Assembly: GCA_029881725.1 (NCBI GenBank)
Contig: JAOUMB010000027.1
Location: 1-37,047, forward strand
DNA length: 37,047 nucleotides
Direction of reading: 5' to 3'
DNA from: Nitrospirota bacterium
Lineage (GTDB): Bacteria; Nitrospirota; JACRHL01
The notes beneath the pieces were generated by a model, which worked only from the letters and a program-made list of their open reading frames with translations, did no database searches and had not been told where the DNA came from. Of this stretch, positions 7,396 to 15,993 are shown in pieces (position 1 is the stretch's first letter; each line of letters begins with the position of its first letter). A program made the translations under genes and the position numbers.

Positions 7396-8850
7396 ATGCA
7401 CACCGAGGCCAAGGTTGGAATTGCGGTGATCCTGGGCGCGGCCCTGCTGGTGCTGATCCTGGGGCGCGTGCAGCGCTGGACCACCGACGATCAGGAGGGG
7501 ACGCGCATCGTGTCCAGCTTCGACAACGTGGCCGGGCTGGAAACCAAGAGTCCGGTGCAGGTGGCCGGGGTGAAGGTGGGCGAGGTGGAGGACATCTCCC
7601 TGGATGGCGGCCGCGCCAAAGTGCGCATCATGCTGTATCCGGGGGTCAGCATCTATCGCGGGTCCAAGGCGGCGGTGCGCTCCACCGGTCTGCTGGGGGA
7701 AAAATACCTGGAACTGATGGGCGGCGACCCGGCCCAGGGGACCCTCATCGAGGGGGAGCAGGTGGAGCAGTATGCCACCAGCGGCGACATGGACCGGCTG
7801 ATCAACTCCATCACCAAGGTGGCCGAGGACGTGGGTGCGGTGGCCGAGAGTTTCAAGGACGCCCTGGGCACGCCGGAGGGGCGCGACAAGGTCCAGGGGC
7901 TGGTGGATGCGGTGCACGACTTCGCTGTGGCCCTGAACGAGCGCGGCCCGCGCCTGATGACCCGCCTGGACAGCATTCTGGCGCGCATCGAAAACGGCTC
8001 CGGCACCATCGGCAAGCTGATCAACGATCCGGGCGCCTACAACGAACTGGAAGCCACCCTGGCCGACCTGAAGGACGTCATGGCCCGGGTCAAGGCGGGA
8101 GAGGGCACCCTGGGGCGGATGATCGCCGACGACGCCCTGTACGCCAAGCTGGAGGGGGCGGCGGAAGGGGTGCGCGAACTGACCGACAAGGCCACCAACG
8201 GGGAGGGCACCATCGGCCGCCTGATGAACGACGACAGCACCATCGACTCCATCAACAACGCCATGAAGAGCATCGCGCAACTGGGCGGCAAGGCCAACGC
8301 CATGCGCACCTACGTCAGTTTCGACAACGAATTCCAGACCGCCTCCAGCGAGAGCAAGGGGTACTTCGGCCTGCGCCTGGATCCGGGCGGAAAGCGCGAC
8401 TACGTGTTGCAGGTGATCACCGATCCGGCCGGGCGCACCAAGTGGGGCTCCAGTTCCGCGTCCACGCCGCCCGGCTCCCCCCCCACCACCACCGAGCTGG
8501 TCACCACCGACCGCAAGTACATGATTTCGGCCCTGTTTTCCCAGGAATTCGGCCCCCTGGAGGTGCACGGCGGGCTGATGGAAAGCTCCGCCGGGGGCGG
8601 CCTGCGGCTGGAGGCGCCGGGGCCGATCCAGCTGATGGTGGACGCCTGGGACTTCGACAGCGTGCGTCCCAACCACGATTCGCCGCACCTGAAGGCGGGG
8701 GCGCGCATCGAGTTCGGCAAGCACATCTACGTGCATGGCGGCCTGGATAACTTCCTCAACAGTTCGTGGGATACGCCGTTCGTCGGCGCCGGTCTCACCT
8801 TCGAGGACGAGGACCTGAAATACCTGCTCGGGTCCGTTCCGTTGAAATAG
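7396..8850 (+). CDS. mlaD: MlaD-like MCE protein with long C-terminal beta-rich domain
   Basis: 484 residues, far longer than the ~180 of Escherichia coli MlaD. One membrane helix (residues about 7-23, VGIAVILGAALLVLILG) is followed by an MCE domain at about 38-120 (FDNVAGLETKSPVQVAGVKVG, RSTGLLGEKYLELMGG). A helical stretch then carries three copies of a G-x-G-T-[IL]-G-[KR]-[LM]-[IM]-x-D motif about 40 residues apart (NGSGTIGKLINDP, AGEGTLGRMIADD, NGEGTIGRLMNDD). The last ~175 residues alternate polar and hydrophobic positions and end HGGLDNFLNSSWDTPFVGAGLTF, like outer-membrane beta strands. I infer an MCE ring on a helical stalk reaching an outer-membrane anchor. It follows mlaF by eight bases. 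Confidence 0.88.
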   Translation: MHTEAKVGIAVILGAALLVLILGRVQRWTTDDQEGTRIVSSFDNVAGLETKSPVQVAGVKVGEVEDISLDGGRAKVRIMLYPGVSIYRGSKAAVRSTGLLGEKYLELMGGDPAQGTLIEGEQVEQYATSGDMDRLINSITKVAEDVGAVAESFKDALGTPEGRDKVQGLVDAVHDFAVALNERGPRLMTRLDSILARIENGSGTIGKLINDPGAYNELEATLADLKDVMARVKAGEGTLGRMIADDALYAKLEGAAEGVRELTDKATNGEGTIGRLMNDDSTIDSINNAMKSIAQLGGKANAMRTYVSFDNEFQTASSESKGYFGLRLDPGGKRDYVLQVITDPAGRTKWGSSSASTPPGSPPTTTELVTTDRKYMISALFSQEFGPLEVHGGLMESSAGGGLRLEAPGPIQLMVDAWDFDSVRPNHDSPHLKAGARIEFGKHIYVHGGLDNFLNSSWDTPFVGAGLTFEDEDLKYLLGSVPLK

Positions 8851-8871
8851 TCGCCCCGCGCCCTCTATAAT
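8842..8871 (+). promoter_or_regulatory. Predicted sigma-70 promoter of the ccm operon
   Basis: TTGAAA at 8842-8847 and a perfect TATAAT at 8866-8871, with an 18-base spacer. The -35 box overlaps the last codons and stop of mlaD. Transcription would start near 8878, about 120 bases before the preferred ccmA start, so the ccm operon probably has its own promoter behind the mla genes. Confidence 0.65.
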
Positions 8872-8891
8872 CATCGGTCTTATGTTGTTTG

Positions 8892-8956
8892 GCCGCCGGT
8901 CCCTTCTGGAAAGGGCGGGCGGCTCCGGGCAACCGGGGGTCCCTGGCGGGTTGCCC
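8892..8956 (+). promoter_or_regulatory. Two consecutive stem-loops in the ccm operon leader
   Basis: The predicted leader RNA can form two stems. In the first, gccgcc and ccctt (8892-8905) pair with aaggg and gcggc (8911-8922) around the loop ctgga. In the second, gggcaacc (8927-8934) pairs perfectly with ggttgccc (8949-8956). Neither is followed by a T run, so they are not ordinary terminators. They could set translation or RNA stability; this is inference from base pairing only. Confidence 0.4.
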
Positions 8957-8998
8957 CCGAATGCCGTTTGCCGACCGAACCCGAGCGCACCTGATCGA

Positions 8999-9646
8999 TT
9001 GAGCCAATCACTGGAAGCGGTTTCCCTGGAATGCGTGCGTGGCGACCGACGGCTGTTTTCGGACGTCGGTTTCGCACTGGAACCCGGGGAGCTGTTGCAC
9101 GTCACCGGCAGGAACGGCAGCGGCAAAACCACCCTGCTGCGCATGGTGTGCGGACTGGTGCGGCCGCAGACCGGCATGGTCTGCTGGGGCGGCAAGCCGG
9201 TCAGCACGCTGGGGGACGAGTTTTTCCGGCAGTTGACCTTTGTGGGGCATCTGAACGCCATCAAGGACGAACTGACCGGGCGCGAGAATCTGATGGTTGA
9301 GGCCGCCCTGCGCGGGAATCCGGTGAGCGAGTCCCAGGCCGCTTCCGCCCTGTCCCGCATGGGGCTCAAGGGGCACGACCGGCTGCCGGCCAAGGTGCTG
9401 TCCCAGGGGCAGCGGCGGCGCACGGCGCTGGCTAGGCTGCTGCTGGCCGACACCCCCCTGTGGGTGCTGGACGAGCCGTTCGTGGCGCTGGACGTGCATG
9501 CGGTGGAAACCCTGCAACACGCCATCGCCGAGCACGTGGCCGCGGACGGCATGGTGGTGCTGACCACCCATCAGGAGGTTCCCATCAAGGCGGGGCGCAA
9601 GCGCACCCTGCACATGGGCGGCAGCGGAACGGGGGTGGCCGCTTGA
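8999..9646 (+). CDS. ccmA: Heme exporter ATP-binding protein CcmA
   Basis: 215 residues from TTG 8999, close to the usual ~205. CcmA is the ATPase that with CcmB and CcmC releases holo-CcmE. The Walker A motif is GRNGSGKTT (37-45), the signature is LSQGQRRRTALARLLL, which is the CcmA form, and Walker B is LWVLDEPFVALD. An upstream in-frame ATG at 8882 would add 39 residues with no family similarity. It lies only about four bases after the predicted transcription start, so it is rejected. The stop overlaps the TTG start of ccmB. First gene of a ten-gene run for cytochrome c assembly plus ccdA. Confidence 0.92.
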   Translation: MSQSLEAVSLECVRGDRRLFSDVGFALEPGELLHVTGRNGSGKTTLLRMVCGLVRPQTGMVCWGGKPVSTLGDEFFRQLTFVGHLNAIKDELTGRENLMVEAALRGNPVSESQAASALSRMGLKGHDRLPAKVLSQGQRRRTALARLLLADTPLWVLDEPFVALDVHAVETLQHAIAEHVAADGMVVLTTHQEVPIKAGRKRTLHMGGSGTGVAA

Positions 9647-10323
9647 GCGCCGGACTGGTGTTCGCCGTCACCGGCATGGTGCGGCGGGACGTGATTCTGG
9701 CCATGCGGCGCCGGGCCGATGTGCTCACCACCCTGTTTTTTTTCGTGATCGTGGCGGCCCTGTTTCCCCTCGGCATCGGGCCGGAAATGGCCACCCTGCG
9801 CATCATGGGGCCGGGGGTGCTGTGGGTGGCCGCATTGTTGGCCTCCATGCTTTCGCTGGGGCGCATGTTTGCCGCAGACTATGCGGACGGCACCCTGGAG
9901 CAGATGCTGGTGTTGCCCCAGCCCCTTTCCCTGCTGGTGCTGGGCAAGGTGGTGGCCCACTGGCTCGGTTCCGGCCTGCCGCTGGTGCTGCTGTCGCCGG
10001 TGCTGGGGTTGCAGTACGGCCTGGCGCCGGACGTGCTCAAGGTGCTGGTGATCTCGCTGCTGCTGGGCACCCCGGTGCTGAGCCTGATCGGCGCCATCGG
10101 CGCCGCGCTCACCCTGGGATTGCGCGGTGGCGGGGTGCTGGTGGCGCTGCTGGTGCTGCCGTTATACGTTCCGGTGCTGATTTTCGGCGCCGGGGCGGTG
10201 GAGGCTCACAGCTCGGGGCTGGGCGGCGAGGGCCACCTGTCGCTGCTGGGGGCGTTTCTGCTCATGGCGCTGGCCCTGTCCCCGTGGGCGGCGGCCACCG
10301 CGTTGAGGATTTCTCTGGACTGA
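9643..10323 (+). CDS. ccmB: Heme exporter permease CcmB
   Basis: 226 residues, the family length, if translation begins at TTG 9643, which overlaps the ccmA stop (TTGA). CcmB is the integral membrane partner of CcmA. Six hydrophobic segments are visible. Signatures include VRRDVILAMRRRADVLTTLFFFVIVAALFPLGIGP, LEQMLVLPQPLSLLVLGKVVAHW and LGTPVLSLIGAIGAALTLGLRGG. A GTG at 9658 is the alternative start. The ORF continues far upstream inside ccmA in another frame, which is not coding. The gene is separated from ccmC by three bases. Confidence 0.92.
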   Translation: MSAGLVFAVTGMVRRDVILAMRRRADVLTTLFFFVIVAALFPLGIGPEMATLRIMGPGVLWVAALLASMLSLGRMFAADYADGTLEQMLVLPQPLSLLVLGKVVAHWLGSGLPLVLLSPVLGLQYGLAPDVLKVLVISLLLGTPVLSLIGAIGAALTLGLRGGGVLVALLVLPLYVPVLIFGAGAVEAHSSGLGGEGHLSLLGAFLLMALALSPWAAATALRISLD

Positions 10324-10326
10324 CAC

Positions 10327-11064
10327 ATGGCGATCCACTGGACCAAATATTCCGCCCCGTCGGCCTTTTATCCCATGGCCGGGCGCAGTCTGCCGTGGCT
10401 GGCGGCGGGCACCCTTCTGCTCACCGCCGTGGGGGTGTACATGGGGCTGTTCAGCGCCCCCACCGACTACAAGCAGGGCGAGGCGTACCGCATCATGTTC
10501 ATTCACGTGCCCGCCGCCTGGATGAGCATGTGGCTGTACATCGTGATGGCCGCCTATGCGGGGCTGGGGCTGGTGTACAACACCCGCATGGCGCACATGC
10601 TGGCCGCCGCCACGGCCCCCACCGGGGCCATTTTCGCCTTTCTGGCCCTGTGGACCGGCGCCTTCTGGGGGCGGCCCATGTGGGGGGCCTGGTGGGTGTG
10701 GGACGCGCGCCTGACCAGTGAACTGATCCTGTTTTTCCTGTATCTGGGCGTGATGGCCCTGCGCGCCGCCATCGACGACCGCCAGCGGGCGGACCGCGCC
10801 TCGGCGCTGCTGGCGCTGGTGGGGGTGGTGAACGTGCCGATCATCTACTTCTCGGTGAAGTGGTGGAACACCCTGCATCAGGGGGCGACCATCGACTTTT
10901 CCGGCAGCAAGATGGACCGCTCCATGCTGTGGCCGATGCTGATCCTCACGGTCGCGTTCTGGCTGTACAGCTTCGTGACCATCTTCCTGCGCGCCCGCTG
11001 CGAGATCCTCGAACGGGAACGACATGCTGAATGGGTGGGTGAATTGTTGGATAATAGGGGGTAA
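10327..11064 (+). CDS. ccmC: Heme exporter protein CcmC (heme handling)
   Basis: 245 residues with about six membrane segments. CcmC binds heme in the periplasm-facing tryptophan-rich loop and helps attach it to CcmE. The WWVWDARLTS motif is at 122-131, flanked by two conserved histidines at H60 (MFIHVPAAW) and H184 (WWNTLHQG). These match the positions of the axial histidines known in the family. It lies between ccmB (three-base gap) and ccmD (two-base gap). Confidence 0.95.
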   Translation: MAIHWTKYSAPSAFYPMAGRSLPWLAAGTLLLTAVGVYMGLFSAPTDYKQGEAYRIMFIHVPAAWMSMWLYIVMAAYAGLGLVYNTRMAHMLAAATAPTGAIFAFLALWTGAFWGRPMWGAWWVWDARLTSELILFFLYLGVMALRAAIDDRQRADRASALLALVGVVNVPIIYFSVKWWNTLHQGATIDFSGSKMDRSMLWPMLILTVAFWLYSFVTIFLRARCEILERERHAEWVGELLDNRG

Positions 11065-11066
11065 CG

Positions 11067-11231
11067 GTGGCCGAGTTTTTTCACATGGGGGGGTACGGCC
11101 TGTATGTGTGGGGTTCTTACGGTGTCGTGGCCGTTTTTCTGGCGCTCGAACTGATCTTTCTGGCGCGCCGTAAGCAGGCGCTGCTCGAGCGCTTGACCGC
11201 ATTGCGGGAAATGGAAGAGGACAAGTCATGA
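11067..11231 (+). CDS. ccmD: Small heme exporter protein CcmD
   Basis: 54 residues from GTG 11067. CcmD is a tiny membrane protein needed for release of holo-CcmE from the CcmABC complex. It begins [19 protein letters not shown], the usual FxMGGYxxYVWxSYG pattern. One membrane segment follows ([14 protein letters not shown]), then a positively charged cytoplasmic helix ([10 protein letters not shown]). Its stop overlaps the ccmE start as ATGA at 11228-11231. Position between ccmC and ccmE and the sequence pattern agree, so the call is secure despite the size. Confidence 0.9.
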   Translation: MAEFFHMGGYGLYVWGSYGVVAVFLALELIFLARRKQALLERLTALREMEEDKS

Positions 11232-11725
11232 AACCAAGGCAGAAGCGGTTTGCGCTGGTGGCCATCGGGCTGGTGGCCCTGGCGGGGGCGGGAACCCTGG
11301 TGGTCAACGCCATGCGCAGCAATCTGGTGTTTTTCTTTTCACCCTCCGACGTGATGGAGGGCAAGGCCCCGCACAACAAGGCGTTTCGCCTGGGCGGGCT
11401 GGTGGAGGCGGGCAGCGTGCAGCGCCAGGCCGATGGCCTGACCGTGCATTTTGTGGTGACCGACATGAAAAAGAGCGTGCCGGTGGCCTACAAGGGCATC
11501 CTGCCGGACATGTTCAGCGAGGGGCAGGGGGCGGTGGCCCAGGGGCGCATGGGCGCCGACGGCACCTTCACCGCCTCCGAGGTGCTGGCCAAGCACGACG
11601 AGAAATACATGCCGCCCGAGGTGGCCGACGCCCTGGAGCGGGCCGGCAAGGACCCGTCCAAGGGGCAGCATCCGGGCGGCCAGCCCGGCGGCATGCCGTC
11701 CGGCATGCAGAACGGGGGTGCCTAG
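11228..11725 (+). CDS. ccmE: Cytochrome c maturation heme chaperone CcmE
   Basis: 165 residues. CcmE covalently carries heme in the periplasm to the CcmF/H ligase. An N-terminal membrane anchor (residues 8-28) is followed by the OB-fold: [46 protein letters not shown] and [27 protein letters not shown]. The heme-binding histidine is H123 and the nearby tyrosine is Y127 in HDEKY, the classical HxxxY type. The C-terminus is a flexible Gly/Pro-rich tail. The stop TAG is directly followed by the ccmF ATG. Confidence 0.95.
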   Translation: MKPRQKRFALVAIGLVALAGAGTLVVNAMRSNLVFFFSPSDVMEGKAPHNKAFRLGGLVEAGSVQRQADGLTVHFVVTDMKKSVPVAYKGILPDMFSEGQGAVAQGRMGADGTFTASEVLAKHDEKYMPPEVADALERAGKDPSKGQHPGGQPGGMPSGMQNGGA

Positions 11726-13687
11726 ATGATTCCCGAGCTGGGACAATTCGCCCTGGTGCTGGCCCTGTGCCTGGCGCTGGTGCAGGGGGTGCTGCCGATC
11801 TGGGGCGCCGCCAACGGCAACCAGTCCTGGGTGCGGCTGGCGCGGCCGGTGTCGCTGGGCACCTTCACCTTCGTGGCGGTGGCCTTCTGTGCCCTGACCC
11901 ACGCCTTCGTGACCAACGATTTTTCGGTGCTGTACGTGGCCAACCATTCCAACAGCGCGCTGCCGGTCCAGTACCGGGTGGCCGGTGTGTGGGGCGGCCA
12001 CGAGGGCTCCCTGCTGCTGTGGGTGTTCATGCTGGGCGGCTGGACGGTGGCGGTGGCCGCCCTCTCCCGCCACCTGCCGGACGACATGGTGGCGCGGGTG
12101 ATCGGCGTGATGGGGCTGGTGGCGGTGGGCTTTCTGTCCTTCATGCTGCTCACCAGCAACCCGTTCGAGCGGCTGCTTCCCGCCGCCATGGACGGCCGCG
12201 ACCTGAACCCGTTGTTGCAGGATCCGGGGCTGGTGTTTCATCCGCCCATGCTGTACATGGGCTACGTGGGATTTTCCGTGGCCTTCGCGTTCGCCATTGC
12301 GGCGCTGATCTCCGGCCGTCTGGACGCCACCTGGGCGCGCTGGTCCCGGCCGTGGACCACCGCCGCCTGGTCGGTGCTGACCATGGGCGTGGCCCTCGGC
12401 TCCTGGTGGGCCTACTACGAACTGGGGTGGGGCGGCTGGTGGTTCTGGGATCCGGTGGAAAACGCCAGCTTCATGCCGTGGCTGGTGGGCACCGCGCTGA
12501 TCCACTCCCTGGCGGTGACCGAAAAGCGCGGCAGCTTCAAGAACTGGACCGTGCTGCTGGCCATCTCCGCCTTCTCCCTGAGCCTGCTGGGCACCTTCCT
12601 GGTGCGTTCCGGCGTGCTCACCAGCGTGCACGCCTTCGCCACCGACCCGGCCCGCGGCGTGTACATTCTGGGCTTCCTCATCGTGGTGATCGGCGGCTCG
12701 CTGACCCTGTATGCGTGGCGCGCGCCCACGGTGGGGCTGGGGGGGCGCTTTGAGCTGCTGTCCCGCGAGTCGCTGCTGCTGGCCAACAACGTGCTGCTCA
12801 TGGCCGCCGCCGGTTCGGTGCTGCTGGGCACCCTCTATCCGCTGCTGATGGACGCCCTGGACCTGGGCAAGATTTCGGTCGGCCCGCCCTACTTCAACGC
12901 GGTGTTCGTGCCGCTGATGGTGCCCCTGCTGTTCCTGATCGCGGTGGGGCCGTATGCCCGCTGGAAAAAGGCGGAACTGCCGGACCTGGCCCGCCGCCTC
13001 AAATGGGCGCTGGGTTCCGGGGTGGTGACCGCCCTGGTGCTGCCGCTGATGATGGGCGACTGGAAGCCGCTGGTGGCGCTGGCCCTGCTGTTGGCCGGGT
13101 GGATCGCCGGTGCCGGAATCCACGGGCTGGTGAAGCGCGCCCGCGGCACGGAGGGCGGGTTTGCCGCCGTGCCGCCCAGTTACCTGGGCATGCAACTGGC
13201 CCATCTGGGGGTGGCGGTGTTCATCGTCGGCGTGACCATGGTCACCGCCTACGAGGAGGAGAAGGACGTGCGCATGGAGGTGGGCGACACCACCACGGTG
13301 GGCGGGTACACCTTCCGCTTCGACGGAGTGGTCACCGTGCCCGGCCCCAACTACCAGTCCCACATGGGCACCATGGTGGTGACCAAGGGGGGCGGCGTGG
13401 TCACCAACCTGTATCCGGAAAAGCGCATCTACCAGGTGCAGACCATGCCCATGACCGAGGCCGCCATCCACAGCAACCCGCTGCGTGACCTGTACGTTTC
13501 GCTGGGGGAGCCGGTGGGCATGGGGGCGTGGGCGATCCGGGTGTATTACAAGCCGTTCGTCACCTGGATCTGGGGGGGCTGCTTCATGATGGCCATCGGC
13601 GGGTTGACCACCCTCACCGATCCGCGCTACCGGCTGGTGCTGTCGCGGCGCCGGGCCACCGAAGCCACCGCCGCCGCCCGCGCATAG
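11726..13687 (+). CDS. ccmF: Heme lyase subunit CcmF
   Basis: 653 residues, the normal size for this multi-spanning protein. CcmF with CcmH ligates heme to apocytochrome c. Diagnostic regions are VWGGHEGSLLLWV (88-100), FHPPMLYMGYVGFSVAFAFAIAALISG (171-197) and the tryptophan-rich WGGWWFWDPVENASFMPWL (235-253), with conserved histidines around it (LIHSLAVTEKRG and VHAFATDPARG). The C-terminal periplasmic domain (VGDTTTVGGYTFRFDGV, YPEKRIYQVQTMPMTEAAI) is complete, followed by a final membrane helix. The gene is contiguous with ccmE and 18 bases before ccmG. Confidence 0.96.
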   Translation: MIPELGQFALVLALCLALVQGVLPIWGAANGNQSWVRLARPVSLGTFTFVAVAFCALTHAFVTNDFSVLYVANHSNSALPVQYRVAGVWGGHEGSLLLWVFMLGGWTVAVAALSRHLPDDMVARVIGVMGLVAVGFLSFMLLTSNPFERLLPAAMDGRDLNPLLQDPGLVFHPPMLYMGYVGFSVAFAFAIAALISGRLDATWARWSRPWTTAAWSVLTMGVALGSWWAYYELGWGGWWFWDPVENASFMPWLVGTALIHSLAVTEKRGSFKNWTVLLAISAFSLSLLGTFLVRSGVLTSVHAFATDPARGVYILGFLIVVIGGSLTLYAWRAPTVGLGGRFELLSRESLLLANNVLLMAAAGSVLLGTLYPLLMDALDLGKISVGPPYFNAVFVPLMVPLLFLIAVGPYARWKKAELPDLARRLKWALGSGVVTALVLPLMMGDWKPLVALALLLAGWIAGAGIHGLVKRARGTEGGFAAVPPSYLGMQLAHLGVAVFIVGVTMVTAYEEEKDVRMEVGDTTTVGGYTFRFDGVVTVPGPNYQSHMGTMVVTKGGGVVTNLYPEKRIYQVQTMPMTEAAIHSNPLRDLYVSLGEPVGMGAWAIRVYYKPFVTWIWGGCFMMAIGGLTTLTDPRYRLVLSRRRATEATAAARA

Positions 13688-13705
13688 ACAAAAAAACAGG
13701 AACCG

Positions 13706-14251
13706 ATGAAACGTTATTTACCGCTGATCGTCTTTTTCGGGATGGTCGTGTTTCTGGGCATTGGCCTGACCCTTGATCCGCGCAAGATTCCCTCCCCGCT
13801 GGTCAACAAGCCCGCGCCGGACTTCAACCTGCGCCAGTTGCACCAGCCGGACGCGGAACCGGTGAGCCTGGAGAGCATGCGCGGGCAGGTGTGGCTGCTC
13901 AACGTGTGGGCCTCCTGGTGCGTTTCGTGCCGGGCCGAACATCCGCTTCTGGTGGAACTGTCCAAAACCGGGGAGGTGCCCATCTACGGCCTCAACTACA
14001 AGGACGAGGACGAAGCCGCCAAGACCTGGCTGCGCCAGTGGGGCAACCCCTACACCGCCAGCGTGGTGGACGCCGATGGCCGGGTGGGCATCGACTTCGG
14101 CGTGTACGGCGTGCCGGAGACTTTCCTGATCGACCGGGAAGGGGTGATCCGCTACAAGCAGATCGGCCCGTTCACCCGCGCCGACCTGTTCGACAAGATG
14201 ATGCCGCTGGTGCGCCAGTTGCAATCCGGCACTGCCGGGGAGGGGGCCTAG
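13706..14251 (+). CDS. ccmG: Periplasmic thiol:disulfide oxidoreductase DsbE/CcmG
   Basis: 181 residues. A signal anchor (residues 4-21) tethers a thioredoxin fold to the periplasmic side. The active site is WASWCVSCRAEHP with cysteines 72 and 75, and the cis-proline loop is VYGVPETFLIDREG, as in CcmG. It keeps the apocytochrome CxxCH cysteines reduced, with electrons from CcdA or DsbD. KIPSPLVNKPAPDFNL before the fold is the usual linker. The stop is directly followed by the ccmH ATG at 14252. Confidence 0.94.
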   Translation: MKRYLPLIVFFGMVVFLGIGLTLDPRKIPSPLVNKPAPDFNLRQLHQPDAEPVSLESMRGQVWLLNVWASWCVSCRAEHPLLVELSKTGEVPIYGLNYKDEDEAAKTWLRQWGNPYTASVVDADGRVGIDFGVYGVPETFLIDREGVIRYKQIGPFTRADLFDKMMPLVRQLQSGTAGEGA

Positions 14252-14725
14252 ATGCGTACGCTGACTGCCGCGCTGTGGCTCGCGCTGGCGCTGCTGGCGC
14301 CGACGGCGGGATTCGCCAGGGAGGCGGTGCCCAACGCCGAGGACCCGGTGGTGGAGGAGCGTATGATGGCGCTGGCCTCCGAACTGCGCTGCCTGGTGTG
14401 CCAGAACCAGACCCTGGCCGCCTCCGAGGCCAGTCTGGCCGAGGACTTCCGGCGCGAGATCCGCGACAAGATCAAGGAAGGGATGAGCGATGAGGAGATC
14501 GTCACCTTTCTGGTGGACCGCTACGGCGACTTTGTGCGCTACCGCCCGCCCCTGAGACCGGCCACCGTCTTGCTGTGGTTCGGGCCGGTGCTGTTGATGG
14601 GCATCGGTCTGGTGGCGCTGGTGGCCACCCTGCGCCGCCGCCGGTCCCTGGCCGAGGAGCCGGAGCTGTCGGCGGAGGAGCGCAAACTGGCCGAAAAACT
14701 GCTTAAAGGCAAGGACGCCACATGA
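14252..14725 (+). CDS. ccmH: Cytochrome c maturation protein CcmH
   Basis: 157 residues. A cleavable signal peptide (about residues 1-22) precedes the three-helix domain with the redox motif LRCLVCQNQ (C47, C50), the LRCxxCQ hallmark. Downstream, MSDEEIVTFLVDRYGDFVRYRPP is also conserved. One membrane helix (about 107-127) and a charged cytoplasmic end (RRRRSLAEEPELSAEE) follow. It handles the apocytochrome thiols for CcmF. It overlaps ccmI by four bases. Confidence 0.94.
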   Translation: MRTLTAALWLALALLAPTAGFAREAVPNAEDPVVEERMMALASELRCLVCQNQTLAASEASLAEDFRREIRDKIKEGMSDEEIVTFLVDRYGDFVRYRPPLRPATVLLWFGPVLLMGIGLVALVATLRRRRSLAEEPELSAEERKLAEKLLKGKDAT

Positions 14726-15993
14726 CCCTGTTCTGGCTGTTGTCGGCGCTGATGACGATCGGTGCCGTGTTGTTTGTGGTGGTGCCCCTTGTGCGCACGC
14801 CACGGGAGGAGGCCAAGGCCTCCATGCGCGAGTTGAACCTGTTGATCCGCCGCGATCAGCTCAAGGAGCTGGAGGCGGAGCATGCCGGGGGGATGATGGG
14901 AGATGACCAGTTCACCCGCGCCCGGGACGAACTGGAACGCAGCGTGCTGGAGGAGAGCGCCCGGCCCGAGGAAGCCCCGGCCCCGAAGGCCGCCGCGGGC
15001 GCCGGTGTGGGACCCAACCCGCGGGTGGTGGCCGGAGTGCTGTCGGTGGCGGTGGTGGCCATTGCCCTGGGCATGTACCTGAAGGTGGGCAGCGTGGATG
15101 CGCTGTCGCCCCAGGCCCAGATGGCCGCCGCTCCGGACGACGGCCACTCCATCACCGAGGAGCAGCTGGCCGGCATGGTGCAGTCGCTGGCCGACCGGCT
15201 GGAGGCCAACCCGGACGACCCGGAGGGGTGGGGCATGCTGGGCCGCTCCTATGCGGTATTGCAGCAGTTCGACAAGGCCGCCGAGGCCTATGCCCGCCTG
15301 CGCGCGCTGGTGGGCGACCACCCGGACGTGCTGTCCAACTATGCGGACGCCCTGGCCATGGCCAACGGCGGTAACTTCACCCCGGAATCCATCGCCCTGG
15401 TGGAACGGGCGCTGGAGATGGACCCGGGCCACAACAAGAGCCTGTGGCTGCTGGGCACCGTCTATTACGAACGGGGGGAGTATTCCAACGCCCTCAACCT
15501 GTGGTCCCGGCTGGACAGCCTGATCCCGGCGGAGGCCCCGGAGAAGCCGATCATCCAGGCCAACCTGGCGGAGCTGCGCGACATCATCCGCAAGGAGGGC
15601 GGCACCGTGCCCGAGCCGGAGCCGGCCCCCGCGCCCGCTGCCGGCGGCATCGCCAGAATCACCGGAACGGTCACCCTGGACCCGGCCCTGAAGGACAAGG
15701 TGGACCCCGACGCCATCCTGTTCGTGTTTGCCCGTGCCCCGCAGGGGCCGCGCATGCCGCTGGCCATCGAGCGCTTCAAGGCCACCGACCTGCCGGTGAC
15801 GTTCTCCCTGGACGAAACCATGTCGATGATGCCGCAGATGAGCATTGCCAGCTTCCCGCAGGTGATCATCGGCGCGCGCCTGTCCTCGTCCGGCCAGGCC
15901 ATGGCCGCCAGCGGCGACCTGCAGGGCTTTACCGGCCCGGTGGCCGTGGGCAGCGAGGGGGTGTCGGTGGTGATTTCGGAGCAAGTTCCATAA
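14722..15993 (+). CDS. ccmI: Apocytochrome chaperone CcmI
   Basis: 423 residues. The N-terminal part has two membrane helices (about residues 3-20 and 98-115) around a cytoplasmic helical loop (LLIRRDQLKELEAEH). It is followed by TPR-like helices (EGWGMLGRSYAVLQQFDKAAEAYARL, NYADALAMANGGNFTPESIALVERALEMDPGHNKSLWLLG) that bind the C-terminus of apocytochrome c. The last ~110 residues, starting ARITGTVTLDPALKDKV, are the CcmI C-terminal beta domain. Here CcmI is a separate gene from ccmH rather than fused as in Escherichia coli. Confidence 0.92.
   Translation: MTLFWLLSALMTIGAVLFVVVPLVRTPREEAKASMRELNLLIRRDQLKELEAEHAGGMMGDDQFTRARDELERSVLEESARPEEAPAPKAAAGAGVGPNPRVVAGVLSVAVVAIALGMYLKVGSVDALSPQAQMAAAPDDGHSITEEQLAGMVQSLADRLEANPDDPEGWGMLGRSYAVLQQFDKAAEAYARLRALVGDHPDVLSNYADALAMANGGNFTPESIALVERALEMDPGHNKSLWLLGTVYYERGEYSNALNLWSRLDSLIPAEAPEKPIIQANLAELRDIIRKEGGTVPEPEPAPAPAAGGIARITGTVTLDPALKDKVDPDAILFVFARAPQGPRMPLAIERFKATDLPVTFSLDETMSMMPQMSIASFPQVIIGARLSSSGQAMAASGDLQGFTGPVAVGSEGVSVVISEQVP

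Noticed and set aside
8882-8998. ATG 8882 as the ccmA start
   Set aside because: It lies about four bases after the predicted transcription start, lacks a ribosome site and adds 39 residues unlike CcmA.
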